47,187 nt of DNA from Streptomyces sp. AA1529 (lineage in GTDB: Bacteria; Actinomycetota; Actinomycetes; Streptomycetales; Streptomycetaceae): the NCBI RefSeq assembly GCF_000280905.1, contig NZ_ALAP01000021.1:1-47187 (forward strand). The letters run 5' to 3'. Within the stretch, counting starts at the first letter, position 1. Each line of letters opens with the position of its first letter. The notes under the pieces were generated by a model. That model worked only from the letters and a program-made list of their open reading frames with translations. It searched no databases and was not told the DNA's origin. Shown piece after piece: positions 23,745-33,039 of this stretch. The translations under genes and the position numbers were made by a program.

Positions 23745-24964
23745 CGACAGAGCTTGAACAGGCCCAGGCCCTCACACAGGAGCTCGCCGCACACCTGGCG
23801 CAGCCTGCGGCACCACCCGGGGACGAACCCTGGGCCGGGCAGTCCCTCGCCGAGGGCGCCGCCGGCATCGGCCTGTTCCACATCGAGTACGCCACGCAAG
23901 GCCGATCACCCTGGTCGCCCGCGCACCGCTGGATCGCTCAGGCCGCGGTGGGGGACGTCAGCGCAGCCGACACCACCGGCCTCTACCTCGGTGCCCCGGC
24001 CCTGGCCTTCGTCCTGAACACCGTCCCTGACACCGTGCGCCATCTCTACCAGGATGCTTACTCCGCCCTGCACGACAACGTCATCGCCCTGGCGCACCGC
24101 CGCGCCGACGCCGCTCTCACCCGGCTGCATCGCGGCACCCTGGCTGCCTTCGGCGAATACGACACCTTCTTCGGGCTCACCGGGATCGGCGCCTACCTGC
24201 TGGGCAGCGCTCCCGACAGCAGCGCGATGGAACGCGTTCTCAGCTACCTTGTCGCGCTGACCCGTCCCCTCGACAGCAACCACCCCACCCCTGGCTGGTG
24301 GGTAGACCATGATCCTCACCGCGAACACACCATGCCGGGCGGACACGGAAACCTCGGCGCGGCGCACGGCATCACAGGCCCCCTACTGCTGCTGGCCCAG
24401 GCCGAGCGCCACGGCGTCCGCGTCGAGGGGCAGGCGGGCGCGATCCGTGCGATCTGCGACCACCTCGACACCTGGCGGCAGGAGGGCGAAGCAGGCCCGT
24501 GGTGGCCAGAGCACCTCACGCTCGCCGATCTCGAATCCGGCCGCTCCCACCAGCGTGCGCCCAGCCGGCCGAGCTGGTGCTATGGCACGCCCGGCATTGC
24601 GCGAGCGGGGCAGCTCGCCGGAATCGCACTGAACGACCCGGCACTCCAGCTCACCTACGAGGACGCATTGCACCAGTGCCTCAGCGATACCGGGCAGCTC
24701 GCCCAGATCACTGACACGAGCCTGTGCCACGGCTGGGCGGGCCTGTATCAAACGGCCTTCCGGGCAGCCCGCGACGCCCGTACGCCCCATCTGGCTGCCC
24801 TCCTCCCGGCTCTCCGCAAAGACCTGGTTACCCACACCCGCCCGGCGGTGGCCAAAGGACTCGGCCTCCTGGAGGGCGATGCCGGATGCGCTTTGGCCCT
24901 CACAACGGTCTCCGCCGACGAGGCACCAACCACTGGATGGGATGCATGTCTGCTGATCAACTGA
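23741..24964 (+). CDS. lanC: Lanthipeptide cyclase LanC
   Basis: A zinc enzyme that adds Cys thiols to Dha/Dhb to form lanthionine rings. The 407-aa protein has the double-toroid family motifs GGHGNLGAAHGITGP, WCYGTPG (zinc ligand Cys280) and LCHGWAG (ligands Cys329-His330). These positions are almost the same as in NisC. The ATG overlaps the lanB stop, and the gene overlaps the next by 19 nt, so all three are coupled. It appears intact. Confidence 0.93.
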   Translation: MTTELEQAQALTQELAAHLAQPAAPPGDEPWAGQSLAEGAAGIGLFHIEYATQGRSPWSPAHRWIAQAAVGDVSAADTTGLYLGAPALAFVLNTVPDTVRHLYQDAYSALHDNVIALAHRRADAALTRLHRGTLAAFGEYDTFFGLTGIGAYLLGSAPDSSAMERVLSYLVALTRPLDSNHPTPGWWVDHDPHREHTMPGGHGNLGAAHGITGPLLLLAQAERHGVRVEGQAGAIRAICDHLDTWRQEGEAGPWWPEHLTLADLESGRSHQRAPSRPSWCYGTPGIARAGQLAGIALNDPALQLTYEDALHQCLSDTGQLAQITDTSLCHGWAGLYQTAFRAARDARTPHLAALLPALRKDLVTHTRPAVAKGLGLLEGDAGCALALTTVSADEAPTTGWDACLLIN

Positions 24965-25962
24965 CGTCTGCGGCCTCGCCCTCGCCCTCTGGGCCGGTGG
25001 GTCGTGCCGTCCTCGACGTCATCGCCGGGCAGTCCGTCGACGATGTCGCGCACAAGGCGGGCTTGGAGCCCGTAGCACTCGCCGACGCGGTCGAGGTCTT
25101 CGAACAGGCCGGGCACACTGCACTCGCCCGCCAAGAGCTGCTGCGCACGAGCTGGTGGCAGTTCTACGTGGAGTTCCCCGACTGGGCGCACGCCGAGCAG
25201 ACGGCAGCGACGCACCTCGCACCCCTGCTCGCCCGCCTGGAGAAGCGCGGTGTGATCTCGCTGTGGTGGTTCATCCGCAAGCAGCCCTGCTGGCGCCTGC
25301 GCCTCCACGGCGGCCCGGAGTCCCAGGTGTGCACGGAACTCGGTGCCCAGCTCGACGAACTGGTCGAGGTTGGTCCCCTCAGCCGCTGGTGGCCGGGCAT
25401 CTACGAGCCGGAGACTGCCGCTTTCGGTGGCGCCGTCGGCATGCTCAACGCGCACCACCTCTTCGCCGCCGACAGCCATCACATCCTGTCGCGCGACGGC
25501 CGCACCGACGTGCCCCTCGGCCGCCGTGAACTGTCCGTGCTCCTGTGCACGGTCATGATGCAGGCCGCGGCCTTGGAGTGGCAGGAGCAAGGGGACGTCT
25601 GGGACCGCGTCATCAACGAGGAGCACCGCTCTGCCTCGGTAAGGGTCCTCGAGGACCGCCTTGAGGGAATGACTCGGCAGACCCGGCAACTCCTGGTCAG
25701 CGACACCAGCCCGGATGGTCCGGTATTCGGCAAAGGGGCCCTTCTTCACCCGGTGGCCGAATGGGCCGTGGCCTTCCGGCGCGCGGGAAACGCACTCAAG
25801 GAAGGCGTAAGGGCAGGTGTTCTCGATCGAGGTATCCGTCGGGTCTTGGCCTACCACGTCATCTTCCACTGGAATCGGATCGGACTGTCCCTCGGCGCTC
25901 AGAGCGCTCTCGCGCTCGCAGCCCGCAACGCCGTCCTCGATCCGCCTCCGGCCGCGGGCTGA
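24946..25962 (+). CDS. Stand-alone SpaB_C / thiopeptide-type bacteriocin biosynthesis protein
   Basis: A 338-aa protein resembling the elimination domain of LanB. The core begins at WWQFYVEFPDWAHAEQTAATHL and includes WWFIRKQPCWRLRLHG, the typical start of SpaB_C-like domains, and ends with a helical segment (AYHVIFHWNRIGLSLGAQSAL). About 60 residues precede the domain, with a helix-turn-helix-like stretch (SVDDVAHKAGLEPVALADAVEVFEQ). The ATG at 24946 follows GGATGGG. Because the LanB already has its own SpaB_C domain, this extra copy may perform a second step or help bind precursor. It is the last gene of the island. Confidence 0.8.
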   Translation: MSADQLTSAASPSPSGPVGRAVLDVIAGQSVDDVAHKAGLEPVALADAVEVFEQAGHTALARQELLRTSWWQFYVEFPDWAHAEQTAATHLAPLLARLEKRGVISLWWFIRKQPCWRLRLHGGPESQVCTELGAQLDELVEVGPLSRWWPGIYEPETAAFGGAVGMLNAHHLFAADSHHILSRDGRTDVPLGRRELSVLLCTVMMQAAALEWQEQGDVWDRVINEEHRSASVRVLEDRLEGMTRQTRQLLVSDTSPDGPVFGKGALLHPVAEWAVAFRRAGNALKEGVRAGVLDRGIRRVLAYHVIFHWNRIGLSLGAQSALALAARNAVLDPPPAAG

Positions 25963-26200
25963 GTACCCCTCCCGGCCGTGATCGCTCACGTCCGGTCTGC
26001 GGTTCGGCCAGCTGTCCGAGATGCCGGTGCGTGTCATGGCAGGGCCGGGGCCGATCTCCTGGCTGCGGAACCCGGGTGTCATCCGTTCGGTGGATTGGAT
26101 GTCTTTCGGCTCGACGGACCGGTGCCGGCGGCAGGGGGCCGCCCCTGCGGGGAGGAGAGGGGGAGAGCTGTGCCGACTCCGCGCCGGGCCGAGTCGGGGT

Positions 26201-26265
26201 GGCCGGCCCGGCGGGCTGCGGCACCGGGCGCCCGGCCGGGCGCTGAGTGGGTGCCCCCGGTAGGA
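26201..26265. repeat. Right attachment-site copy (attR), overlapping the tRNA-Arg 3' end
   Basis: Identical over 65 bp to 1948-2012. Positions 26252-26265 are the last 14 bases of the tRNA-Arg gene; the remainder is its downstream flank, including the terminator palindrome at 26228-26243. Confidence 0.85.
26228..26243 (-). terminator. tRNA-Arg terminator hairpin
   Basis: The perfect palindrome GCGCCCGGCCGGGCGC starts 8 bp past the 3' end of the tRNA-Arg gene in its direction of transcription. No T tract follows, as is common in Streptomyces terminators. Confidence 0.55.
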
Positions 26266-26324
26266 CTCGAACCTACGGCCAAGCGCTTAGAAGGCGCCTG
26301 CTCTATCCACTGAGCTACGGGGGC
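26252..26324 (-). tRNA. tRNA-Arg (anticodon UCU)
   Basis: A 73-nt tRNA gene on the minus strand. The acceptor stem is GCCCCCG/CGGGGGC, the D-arm GCTC...GAGC, the anticodon stem GGCGC/GCGCT with loop CTTCTAA (anticodon TCT, reading AGA), the T-stem GTAGG/CCTAC with loop TTCGAGT, and the discriminator A. CCA is not encoded. All stems pair, allowing one G-U at the anticodon stem base. Its 3' end is the integration site of the island. Confidence 0.96.
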
Positions 26325-26664
26325 CGTCCTCCGTCGCGGGTGGGCGGGCTCGCCGCCCCCCGTGACCGGCGGTGTCAAGGATAGGGGGCCTGGCGGCTCG
26401 TCCTGTTCGCTTCACGGCCGCGACGCTATGTGGAGGTTCCGTGAAGCGGTCCCGATAATCGCAGGCGGGTGCGATTCACGCAGCGGTTTTGGCCGTGTGG
26501 GTTGCGGGTGTTGCGTAGTCGTTATGGGGGCGGCGGGGTGGCAGGTGGGTCATGCGGGGTGAACGGGTTCAAAGACCTCTTTCAGTGCTGAAACTACACA
26601 TTTTCCTCGCTCGCAACCGTGGATAAGCTTCAAAACTGCCGCAAAATTGGGCATTCTGCACTAT
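26325..26664. promoter_or_regulatory. Intergenic region with AT-rich upstream patch
   Basis: These 340 bp between the tRNA-Arg and the GTPase gene contain no supported gene. The stretch from about 26575 to 26660 is unusually AT-rich for this genome and includes an inverted repeat TTTCAG-TG-CTGAAA at 26580-26593. It is the likely promoter/operator region of the GTPase operon. A DnaA-box-like TTATCCACG (minus strand, about 26621-26629) occurs once and is probably chance. Confidence 0.4.
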
Positions 26665-28710
26665 GTGGCGATCTTGGACGTACGGCTTGAACTGCTCGAC
26701 GCGCTCACCGCACTGCGTGAGCGCGTCGCAGCCGCGCGCTTTCCTCTCCCGCTGCCGGGCGCCGAGCGCGCCCGGCAGTCCCGGGACGAGCTGCTGGCCC
26801 AGCTCGACGACTACCTCGTCCCCCGCGTGCGCACCCCCGAGGCACCGCTCCTCGCGGTGATCGGCGGTTCGACGGGCGCGGGCAAGTCGACGCTGGTCAA
26901 CTCCCTGGTGGGGCGCAAGGTCAGCGAGGCGGGCGTGCTGCGGCCCACGACCCGCACACCTGTGCTGGTCTGTCATCCGGACGACCGGGGCTGGTTCGTC
27001 GGGCAGCGGGTGCTGCCCCGGCTGGAGCGGGCCTGGACGCCCCGGCAGGACCCGCCCGGGACGCCCGCCGCGCCCGGTATGGGCGCCGCTCCCGGCGCAT
27101 TCGGCGGACCGAGCGCCCCGGGCCCGCGCGACACGCCCGGCAGCCACGGCGACCCGGTCGGTGGCCTGGACGGCGGCGACCGGTTCGCCGACCGGCCCAC
27201 TGACCGTGCCGCCGACTGGGACAGCGGCTGGGCCACCGACTGGGACCCCCGCCGGAGCCCGGGCCCGGACACCGCGGCCGAAGCGGAATGGGGGCACGAG
27301 TGGGACGCCGACCCGGACGCAGGACGACGCGTCCTCCGGGTCGAGACCGACAGCGGCCTGCCTCCCGGCCTCGCCCTGCTCGACGCGCCCGACATCGACT
27401 CCCTCGTCGCGCACAACCGGGACCTGGCCGCCGAACTGGTCTGCGCCGCCGACATCTGGGTGCTCGTCACCACCGCCGCCCGCTACGGCGACGCCATCCC
27501 CTGGCACCTGCTGCGCACCGCCAAGGAGTACGACGTCACCCTCGTCACCGTCCTCGACCGGGTGCCGCACCAGATGGCCGCCGAGATCACGACGCAGTAC
27601 GGGCTGCTCCTCGACCGGGCGGGGCTCGGGAGGATCCCCTGCTTCACCATCCCGGAGCTGCCCGAATCGGCGGGCGGATCCGGGCTGCTGCCCGTCTCCG
27701 CCGTCAGCGGACTGCGCGACTGGCTGCAGGAGCACGCACAGGACGCCGACGCCCGGTACGCAGCCGCCAGCCGCACCGCCGACGGGACACTCGCCTCGCT
27801 GCGTCCCCGCATCACGGCCCTGGCCGGCTCCTCCGCGGCGCAGCACGCGGCAGCCGAACGGCTCACCCGGTACGTCGAGAACGCCTACGGGACCGCCGGG
27901 CAGCGGCTGCGCACCCGTATCGCCGACGGGGAACTGCTGGCGGGCGATGTCGCCGAGCACTGGCGCAGCTTCCCCACCGACAGCGACGGCGAAGAACTGT
28001 TCGACGCCTTCGCCGAGGGCCTGACCGCACTGCTGTCCGGCGCGGTCGCCGCCGCCGACGAACGGATCGCCGAACTGCGCCGGGGCGTACCGGGCCTGGA
28101 GGGCTGCGGCCGGCTCCTCCCCGGCGGCCAGAGCGAACGCGACGAGGCCGTCGGCCGGATCGGCGTGATGGTGCGCAGATGGCGCCGCTGCGTCGAGGAA
28201 CTGGCCGAGGAGGAGACCCGAGCGGCGGGCCGCGCCTCGTGCGGCGAGGAGGACGCCGAGCACGTCGCCGGCCTGCTGGCCGCCTCCCTGCTCGGCGGGG
28301 TGCGGGTCGCGGGCGCCGACGACGCACTCGAGGACCTGCTCGGCGAGGAGGGCGCCCACGAACTGCGCGAGCAGGGCGCGGAGCTGCTGGAGCACTGCGT
28401 GGAGCGCGTCCTGGACGGGGAGCGCGACCTGCGCCTCACCCCCCTGGCAGAGCTCGACGCCGGTCCCGGACCGCAGATGGAACTGATCGCCGCGTTCTCG
28501 GTGCTGGACAAGCTCACCAGAACGCACGGGCTCCACGAGCCGCACCGGTTGCGGGAACTCCACCGGCCGCAGCGGTCGGAGGACGCGCCGGGCGGCCCCG
28601 AGGAGCAGAGCAGGACGGACGTGACCGCCCGCGACTTCCCGCCGACGCGCGTACCGCACGGCACGGAGAACGGCGCGCGCGGTCTGCAGAGCGCGCACAT
28701 GGAGAGGTGA
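26665..28710 (+). CDS. Dynamin/Era-like GTPase family protein
   Basis: A 681-aa P-loop GTPase. G1 is [10 protein letters not shown] (residues 67-76), followed by a region resembling the switch/G2 ([13 protein letters not shown]). A disordered Pro/Gly/Asp-rich insert (~residues 125-220) precedes the G3-like segment LLDAPDIDS and a G4-like TVLDRVP. The C-terminal half is helical. I chose the GTG at 26665; the frame is open to a TTG at 26647. The next gene encodes a second GTPase starting 5 nt after the stop, so the two likely act as a pair. Dynamin-like pairs in Streptomyces have been linked to membrane remodelling at sporulation septa, but I cannot confirm these are DynA/DynB. Confidence 0.7.
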   Translation: MAILDVRLELLDALTALRERVAAARFPLPLPGAERARQSRDELLAQLDDYLVPRVRTPEAPLLAVIGGSTGAGKSTLVNSLVGRKVSEAGVLRPTTRTPVLVCHPDDRGWFVGQRVLPRLERAWTPRQDPPGTPAAPGMGAAPGAFGGPSAPGPRDTPGSHGDPVGGLDGGDRFADRPTDRAADWDSGWATDWDPRRSPGPDTAAEAEWGHEWDADPDAGRRVLRVETDSGLPPGLALLDAPDIDSLVAHNRDLAAELVCAADIWVLVTTAARYGDAIPWHLLRTAKEYDVTLVTVLDRVPHQMAAEITTQYGLLLDRAGLGRIPCFTIPELPESAGGSGLLPVSAVSGLRDWLQEHAQDADARYAAASRTADGTLASLRPRITALAGSSAAQHAAAERLTRYVENAYGTAGQRLRTRIADGELLAGDVAEHWRSFPTDSDGEELFDAFAEGLTALLSGAVAAADERIAELRRGVPGLEGCGRLLPGGQSERDEAVGRIGVMVRRWRRCVEELAEEETRAAGRASCGEEDAEHVAGLLAASLLGGVRVAGADDALEDLLGEEGAHELREQGAELLEHCVERVLDGERDLRLTPLAELDAGPGPQMELIAAFSVLDKLTRTHGLHEPHRLRELHRPQRSEDAPGGPEEQSRTDVTARDFPPTRVPHGTENGARGLQSAHMER

Positions 28711-28715
28711 CAGCA

Positions 28716-31700
28716 GTGACATCCACCGATGCCACCAACCCCGGAGCGGGTGAGCCGCCCGAGCGCTGGTCCGGCCGCTGGCCCGACGACTGGAGCAGCC
28801 CGCACAGCGAGCCCGTCGAAGGGCAACTGGAGCTGAGCCTGGACGAGCAGCCGCCGCCCCAGGACCCTCCCGCGCGCGGCGGCCCGGACGGACCGGAGGC
28901 CCACGGCCACGTCGCGGCGGCGGAACTGCCGCGCCAGCAGTCGGAGGCTTCGGTCGACGGCCCGCCCGAGGGCGGACGCGTACCCGGCCGGCCCGAAGGA
29001 CCGGATGTGCCGGGAGGACGGGAGGCGCCGGGAGGACGGGAGGCGCCGGGAGGACCGGACGCGCCGGGCGTGCAGGGCGTGCCGGGCCCTGGGCCGGGCG
29101 AAGCGGACGGCGGGGCCGGTGCGTCCGGCGTGTCCGCCGTGGCCGGCGGGCCTGGCGCGGCCGACGGACCTGGCGGACCCGGCGGTTCGGTGGACTGGGG
29201 AGACCAGGCGGCTCCTGATCCCCGGGAAGCGGTGGCTGTCCCGGTGGCGCAGGCGCAACCGGCCCCGGTCCCCGAGGCGGCGGCCGCAGAGCACTGTCCT
29301 GGCCACGACTGGCATGACGTGTCCGGCGACAGCGGCACCGCCCGCTGCGAGGACGAGCCGCAGGACGCGCACGCCTATGCCGTCGCACCGGATTGCGGAT
29401 GGGACGACGGCGTCATCGCCCGCCGGGCCCGCGCGGAACGCGCCGCCCCACCGGTCGCGCAGGCCGAGGCGCCCGCCCCCGCCGCACCTGCCCCGCCCAC
29501 AGCGCCCGCGCCCCCGGCCCAGCAGACCCACCCGGCCCAGCAGATCCAGCCGGCTGCGCCGGGCGGACCGGTCGGCGGCACCGAGCCCGCCGGAGCCGCC
29601 GAACCGACCGGGCACACGGCGCCGGCCGGAGCCGCCGAGCCGGCCCCACCTGTCGCGCGCCCCGAGCCCTCCGCGCCGCCCGGCCACACCGCCCGCCCCG
29701 AGCGCGCCGTCGAACCGGAGACCGGTCCGCGGGCCCCCAACCCCCGCAGTCACATCTCCGCGGCGGAGGTTCCGGCCCGCGCAGCGGAACACCCCCGGCC
29801 GGGATTCGCCGCGACCCCGCCCTGGCGCGGCACGCCCTGGCCGGAACCCCCGCGCGGCACCGATCCCGGCGCCGCCCCCGAGACCCACCCGGCCGACGCC
29901 GAGCGGCCGCCCGCACCAGCCGTACCCGAGCCCGCTCCTGCCGCACCCGAGCCCGCACCAGCCGTACCGGAGCCCGCTCCTGCCGTACCGGCGACGCCGT
30001 CCTCCTCGACCGCGCCCGCAGCGCAGATGCCCCGCGCGACCGCCGAGGACGTCCCGGTCCCCTCGCACGCGCGGCCGGAAGCCACTGGTCCCGCATCCGA
30101 GGGGCACCCGCACCCGGTCCGGCCGCACCCGGAACCGGACGGTGCCGCGGCGGCCGCCGCGCCCCGAGGCGGCCTCGGGGACTCCACCCGGCGTGTCGAA
30201 GGGAACTGCGCCCCGGACCGCGCGGGACTCGCGGGACGTGCTCTCCACGACATCGGAGGCGCCGGAGGTGCTGCGCGGCGGGACACGGACCGGGACACGG
30301 ACACGGTTCCGCTGCGGAACCCCCGGAACGAGCAGCCCGACCGCTACGAGCGGAAGGACGCCGGCCGGGACCTCCGCGGCGACATCCGGCGGGACCCGCG
30401 CCGCGACGCGGGGGAGAGCGTGCTGCGCCGGCGGCTCGGCGCCCTGCGCGAACTCGTCGGGCTGTCGCGCACCCGGCTGGACGCCGACGTGCTCGCCGAG
30501 GCGGGCACCGTGCTGGACGAGGCGGCGACCCGCAGGGGACTGCCCCGCTCCTACACGACCGTCGCCCTGGCGGGTGCGACGGGCAGCGGGAAGTCGTCCC
30601 TGTTCAACGCGCTCACCGGCGGCCGGCTCTCCGAGGTGGGGATGCGTCGCCCCACCACAGCCGCTCCGGTGGCCTGCACCTGGGAAGCGGGACGCTACAG
30701 CGACGGCAGTCCCGACGGGCTCCTCGACAGGCTCGGCATCCCGCAGCACGCACGGCACCGCACGCACGACGGCACGCTGAGCGGCCTCGTCCTCGTCGAC
30801 CTGCCCGACCACGACTCCGCCGCCCCGGGCCACCGCGAGCAGGTGGACCGGATGCTGGAGCTGGTCGACGCGGTGGTGTGGGTGGTGGACCCGGAGAAGT
30901 ACGCGGACGCGCTGCTGCACGAGGACTACCTGCGCCGCCTCGCCGGGCACGCCGAGGTCACGTTCATCGTCCTCAACCAGACCGACCGGCTCACCCGCGA
31001 CTCCGCGGACGCCGTGCTGGACGATCTGCGGCGGCTGCTGGACGAGGACGGCATGGCACTGGGCGAGCACGGCGAACCGGGCGCGGTCGTGCTGTCCGCC
31101 TCGGCGCTGACCCACGAGGGCATCGACGTGCTGCGCGAGGAGCTCGGCGAGTTCGTCGCGCAGCAGCGGGCGGCGGTCCTGCGGCTGACCGCCGATCTGG
31201 ACGGTGCCATGGACCGGCTGCGTCCCGTCTACACCGAGCCCGGACCGGGCGCCGAGGGCGGCCCCGTCGGGCTGAGCGAGCGCGCCCGCGAGGACTTCGA
31301 GGACCGGCTCGCCGTCGCCGTCGGTGCGGCGGCGGCCGGCCAGGCCGCGGAGCGGGCGTGGCTGCGGCAGGCCGAGCACTCCTCGGGCATCCCCTGGGTG
31401 CGCGGGCTGCGCTGGTACGCCTCCCGGCCGACTTCGGACCGCGGCGAGCGGCCCGGCGCGGAAGCCGAGGAGCATCCGGACGGCCCCACCGCAGGGGGCC
31501 GCGTCCGCCGCGACACCCTCCAGCAGCCGCTGGCCGCACGGCCGGTGGTCGCCCAGGCCGTGCGGGAGCTGGCGGACGCGGCGGCGAGCGGTCTGCCCGA
31601 CGCGTGGGGACACACCGTCCGCGAATCGGCCCGCCGCGGGGCCGCGGGGCTTCCCGAGGCGCTGGACGAGGTCATGGAAGCCTGCTCCGCCGGGCCGGAC

Positions 31701-32801
31701 GCGGAGCGGACCGCCGCCCTCACGGCGTCGCTGACGGACTTCCCCTACGGAGGGGAGACGCCTCAGGCGGCCAAGCCCGCAACCGCCGCCGCAGCCGCCG
31801 TGCCCGGTCAGCAGTCCGCCCCCGGCGCTCCGGGTCCTCGCGGTGCGAGCGACCCCGGGCGGGCCCGCGGCCCCGAGTTCGGCGGTGGCGCTCCGGCGGA
31901 CGGTCCGGACTGCGGCTCCGGCTCCGGCTCCGGGTCCGGGTCCGGGTCCGGATCCGGCCTGGGCTCCGGCTTCGGGCCCGGCTCGCCGGGACCGGTCCCG
32001 GCGGGGCTCGACGGGGCACCCGAGGAGACGGCCGCGGCGCCCGACGGATCCGCGCGGGACACGGACGGGGTGTCCCGGGACACGGGCGGGGCGTCGCCGG
32101 ACGCGGACCGGACCGCGGGTTCCGGGCCACGGGTGCCGCGTCCGACCTGGCACACCGCCGCCTTCGCCGGGCAGTGGCTGCTGTTCGCCCTCCAGGCGGC
32201 CGGAGCCGTGTGGGTGGCTGTCGTCGCCGTCGTGGCCCACGGGTTCGACCGGACCGCGCTGCTGCCCTGCGTTCTCCTCGCGGCCGCCACCCTCGCCGGC
32301 CCGGGGCTCGCCTGGGCGTGTCGCCGCGCCGCGCGCGGACCGGCCCGGACCTACGGGCTGGAGGAGGAGCGGCGCCTGCGCCAGTTGGCGGCCTGCTGCG
32401 GCGGGACGCGGGTGCTGGAGCCGGTGGCCGCCGAGCTGCTGCGGTACCGGCAGGTGCGGGAGCAGTACGCCATCGCCGCCGGCGCGGTCGACTCGGCCGC
32501 GGAGGAGCGGCCGGTGGACCCCTGGATCGGTTCGCAGGCCGCTGCTGCGGTCGGAGCCCAGGGCGGTGCTGCCGTTGCCGGAGGCCCGGTCGGGGTCGAC
32601 GGTCCCGGAGCCGGAGCGTTCGCGGGCGGCCGAGGCTCGTCCGGAACGGGTGGCCGGGGTGGCCCGGGCGGTCCGGGCGGTTCCGGCGACCCGGTCGCGT
32701 CGGATGTCGCGGGCCGGGAGACCGGCGTCGGTGCCGGTACCGGCACCGACGCTGCCGCGTCACCCACCGGTGTGACCGAGCTGTGCACAACTTCCGAGTA
32801 A
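28716..32801 (+). CDS. Large GTPase with disordered N-terminus and C-terminal membrane segments
   Basis: A 1,361-aa protein. The first ~560 residues are low-complexity Pro/Ala/Glu/Gly sequence with short repeats (for example PEPAPAVPEPAPA near 29930-29985). A GTPase domain follows, with G1 GATGSGKSS (from residue 620), a G2-like RRPTTAAP, G3 DLPDHD (~695) and a G4 variant NQTD (~754). A Gly/Ser repeat tract lies near residues 1066-1090, then two adjacent hydrophobic segments (WLLFALQAAGAVWVAVVAVVA; LLPCVLLAAATLAGPGLAWA). The GTG at 28716 follows GGAGAGG; a GTG at 28707 is an alternative. It is probably membrane-anchored and works with the preceding GTPase. Confidence 0.72.
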   Translation: MTSTDATNPGAGEPPERWSGRWPDDWSSPHSEPVEGQLELSLDEQPPPQDPPARGGPDGPEAHGHVAAAELPRQQSEASVDGPPEGGRVPGRPEGPDVPGGREAPGGREAPGGPDAPGVQGVPGPGPGEADGGAGASGVSAVAGGPGAADGPGGPGGSVDWGDQAAPDPREAVAVPVAQAQPAPVPEAAAAEHCPGHDWHDVSGDSGTARCEDEPQDAHAYAVAPDCGWDDGVIARRARAERAAPPVAQAEAPAPAAPAPPTAPAPPAQQTHPAQQIQPAAPGGPVGGTEPAGAAEPTGHTAPAGAAEPAPPVARPEPSAPPGHTARPERAVEPETGPRAPNPRSHISAAEVPARAAEHPRPGFAATPPWRGTPWPEPPRGTDPGAAPETHPADAERPPAPAVPEPAPAAPEPAPAVPEPAPAVPATPSSSTAPAAQMPRATAEDVPVPSHARPEATGPASEGHPHPVRPHPEPDGAAAAAAPRGGLGDSTRRVEGNCAPDRAGLAGRALHDIGGAGGAARRDTDRDTDTVPLRNPRNEQPDRYERKDAGRDLRGDIRRDPRRDAGESVLRRRLGALRELVGLSRTRLDADVLAEAGTVLDEAATRRGLPRSYTTVALAGATGSGKSSLFNALTGGRLSEVGMRRPTTAAPVACTWEAGRYSDGSPDGLLDRLGIPQHARHRTHDGTLSGLVLVDLPDHDSAAPGHREQVDRMLELVDAVVWVVDPEKYADALLHEDYLRRLAGHAEVTFIVLNQTDRLTRDSADAVLDDLRRLLDEDGMALGEHGEPGAVVLSASALTHEGIDVLREELGEFVAQQRAAVLRLTADLDGAMDRLRPVYTEPGPGAEGGPVGLSERAREDFEDRLAVAVGAAAAGQAAERAWLRQAEHSSGIPWVRGLRWYASRPTSDRGERPGAEAEEHPDGPTAGGRVRRDTLQQPLAARPVVAQAVRELADAAASGLPDAWGHTVRESARRGAAGLPEALDEVMEACSAGPDAERTAALTASLTDFPYGGETPQAAKPATAAAAAVPGQQSAPGAPGPRGASDPGRARGPEFGGGAPADGPDCGSGSGSGSGSGSGSGLGSGFGPGSPGPVPAGLDGAPEETAAAPDGSARDTDGVSRDTGGASPDADRTAGSGPRVPRPTWHTAAFAGQWLLFALQAAGAVWVAVVAVVAHGFDRTALLPCVLLAAATLAGPGLAWACRRAARGPARTYGLEEERRLRQLAACCGGTRVLEPVAAELLRYRQVREQYAIAAGAVDSAAEERPVDPWIGSQAAAAVGAQGGAAVAGGPVGVDGPGAGAFAGGRGSSGTGGRGGPGGPGGSGDPVASDVAGRETGVGAGTGTDAAASPTGVTELCTTSE
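31914..31982 (+). repeat. Gly-Ser coding hexanucleotide repeat
   Basis: Imperfect tandem GGCTCC/GGGTCC units encode alternating Gly-Ser residues within the large GTPase gene. Such a tract is prone to length change between strains and acts as a flexible linker before the membrane segments. Confidence 0.7.
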
Positions 32802-33039
32802 TCCACAGCTGAGAGCCTCTTTCCCCACGCCCGCCGTCCTCCCCCCCACGCTGGAATCCGCACGACGGCACCGAGACGACAACCTGCGGCGGCCCCGACA
32901 GGGCCACGGCACGCCGGTCGCCTCGGGGTCGCCGCGCGCTCGGGCACCTGCCGGTGCTCCGCCGGACCGCAGCCGTCCTCGTGCGGCGGTCCGGCGGCGT
33001 CCACCGGCGGCAATCGGCAGCGACCAGGGGGAGACGCAC

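Larger units (their letters stand above)
1948..26265. mobile_element. 24-kb genomic island integrated at tRNA-Arg(UCU), no integrase visible
   Basis: The island is defined by perfect 65-bp direct repeats at both ends, the right one covering the tRNA-Arg 3' end. Excision between them would remove 24,253 bp and leave an intact tRNA. The contents are a decayed IS3-family element, a regulator, a 2'-5' RNA ligase-like gene, a HATPase gene, an FxLD-type lanthipeptide locus, and a nested Tn7-like transposon. I see no tyrosine or serine recombinase, excisionase, replication or conjugation gene, so the island looks immobile or dependent on helper functions. The place where an integrase would be expected, next to one att site, is occupied by the IS remnant. 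Confidence 0.75.

Noticed and set aside
26615..26632. DnaA box / replication origin upstream of the GTPase gene
   Set aside because: Only one near-match (TTATCCACG) occurs, with no cluster and no dnaA or dnaN nearby.
26569..32240. Very long minus-strand open frames (hundreds to over 1,400 codons) opposite the two GTPase genes
   Set aside because: They are shadows caused by extreme GC bias: Arg/Pro/Gly/Ala-rich, no domains, and opposite genes with clear GTPase motifs.
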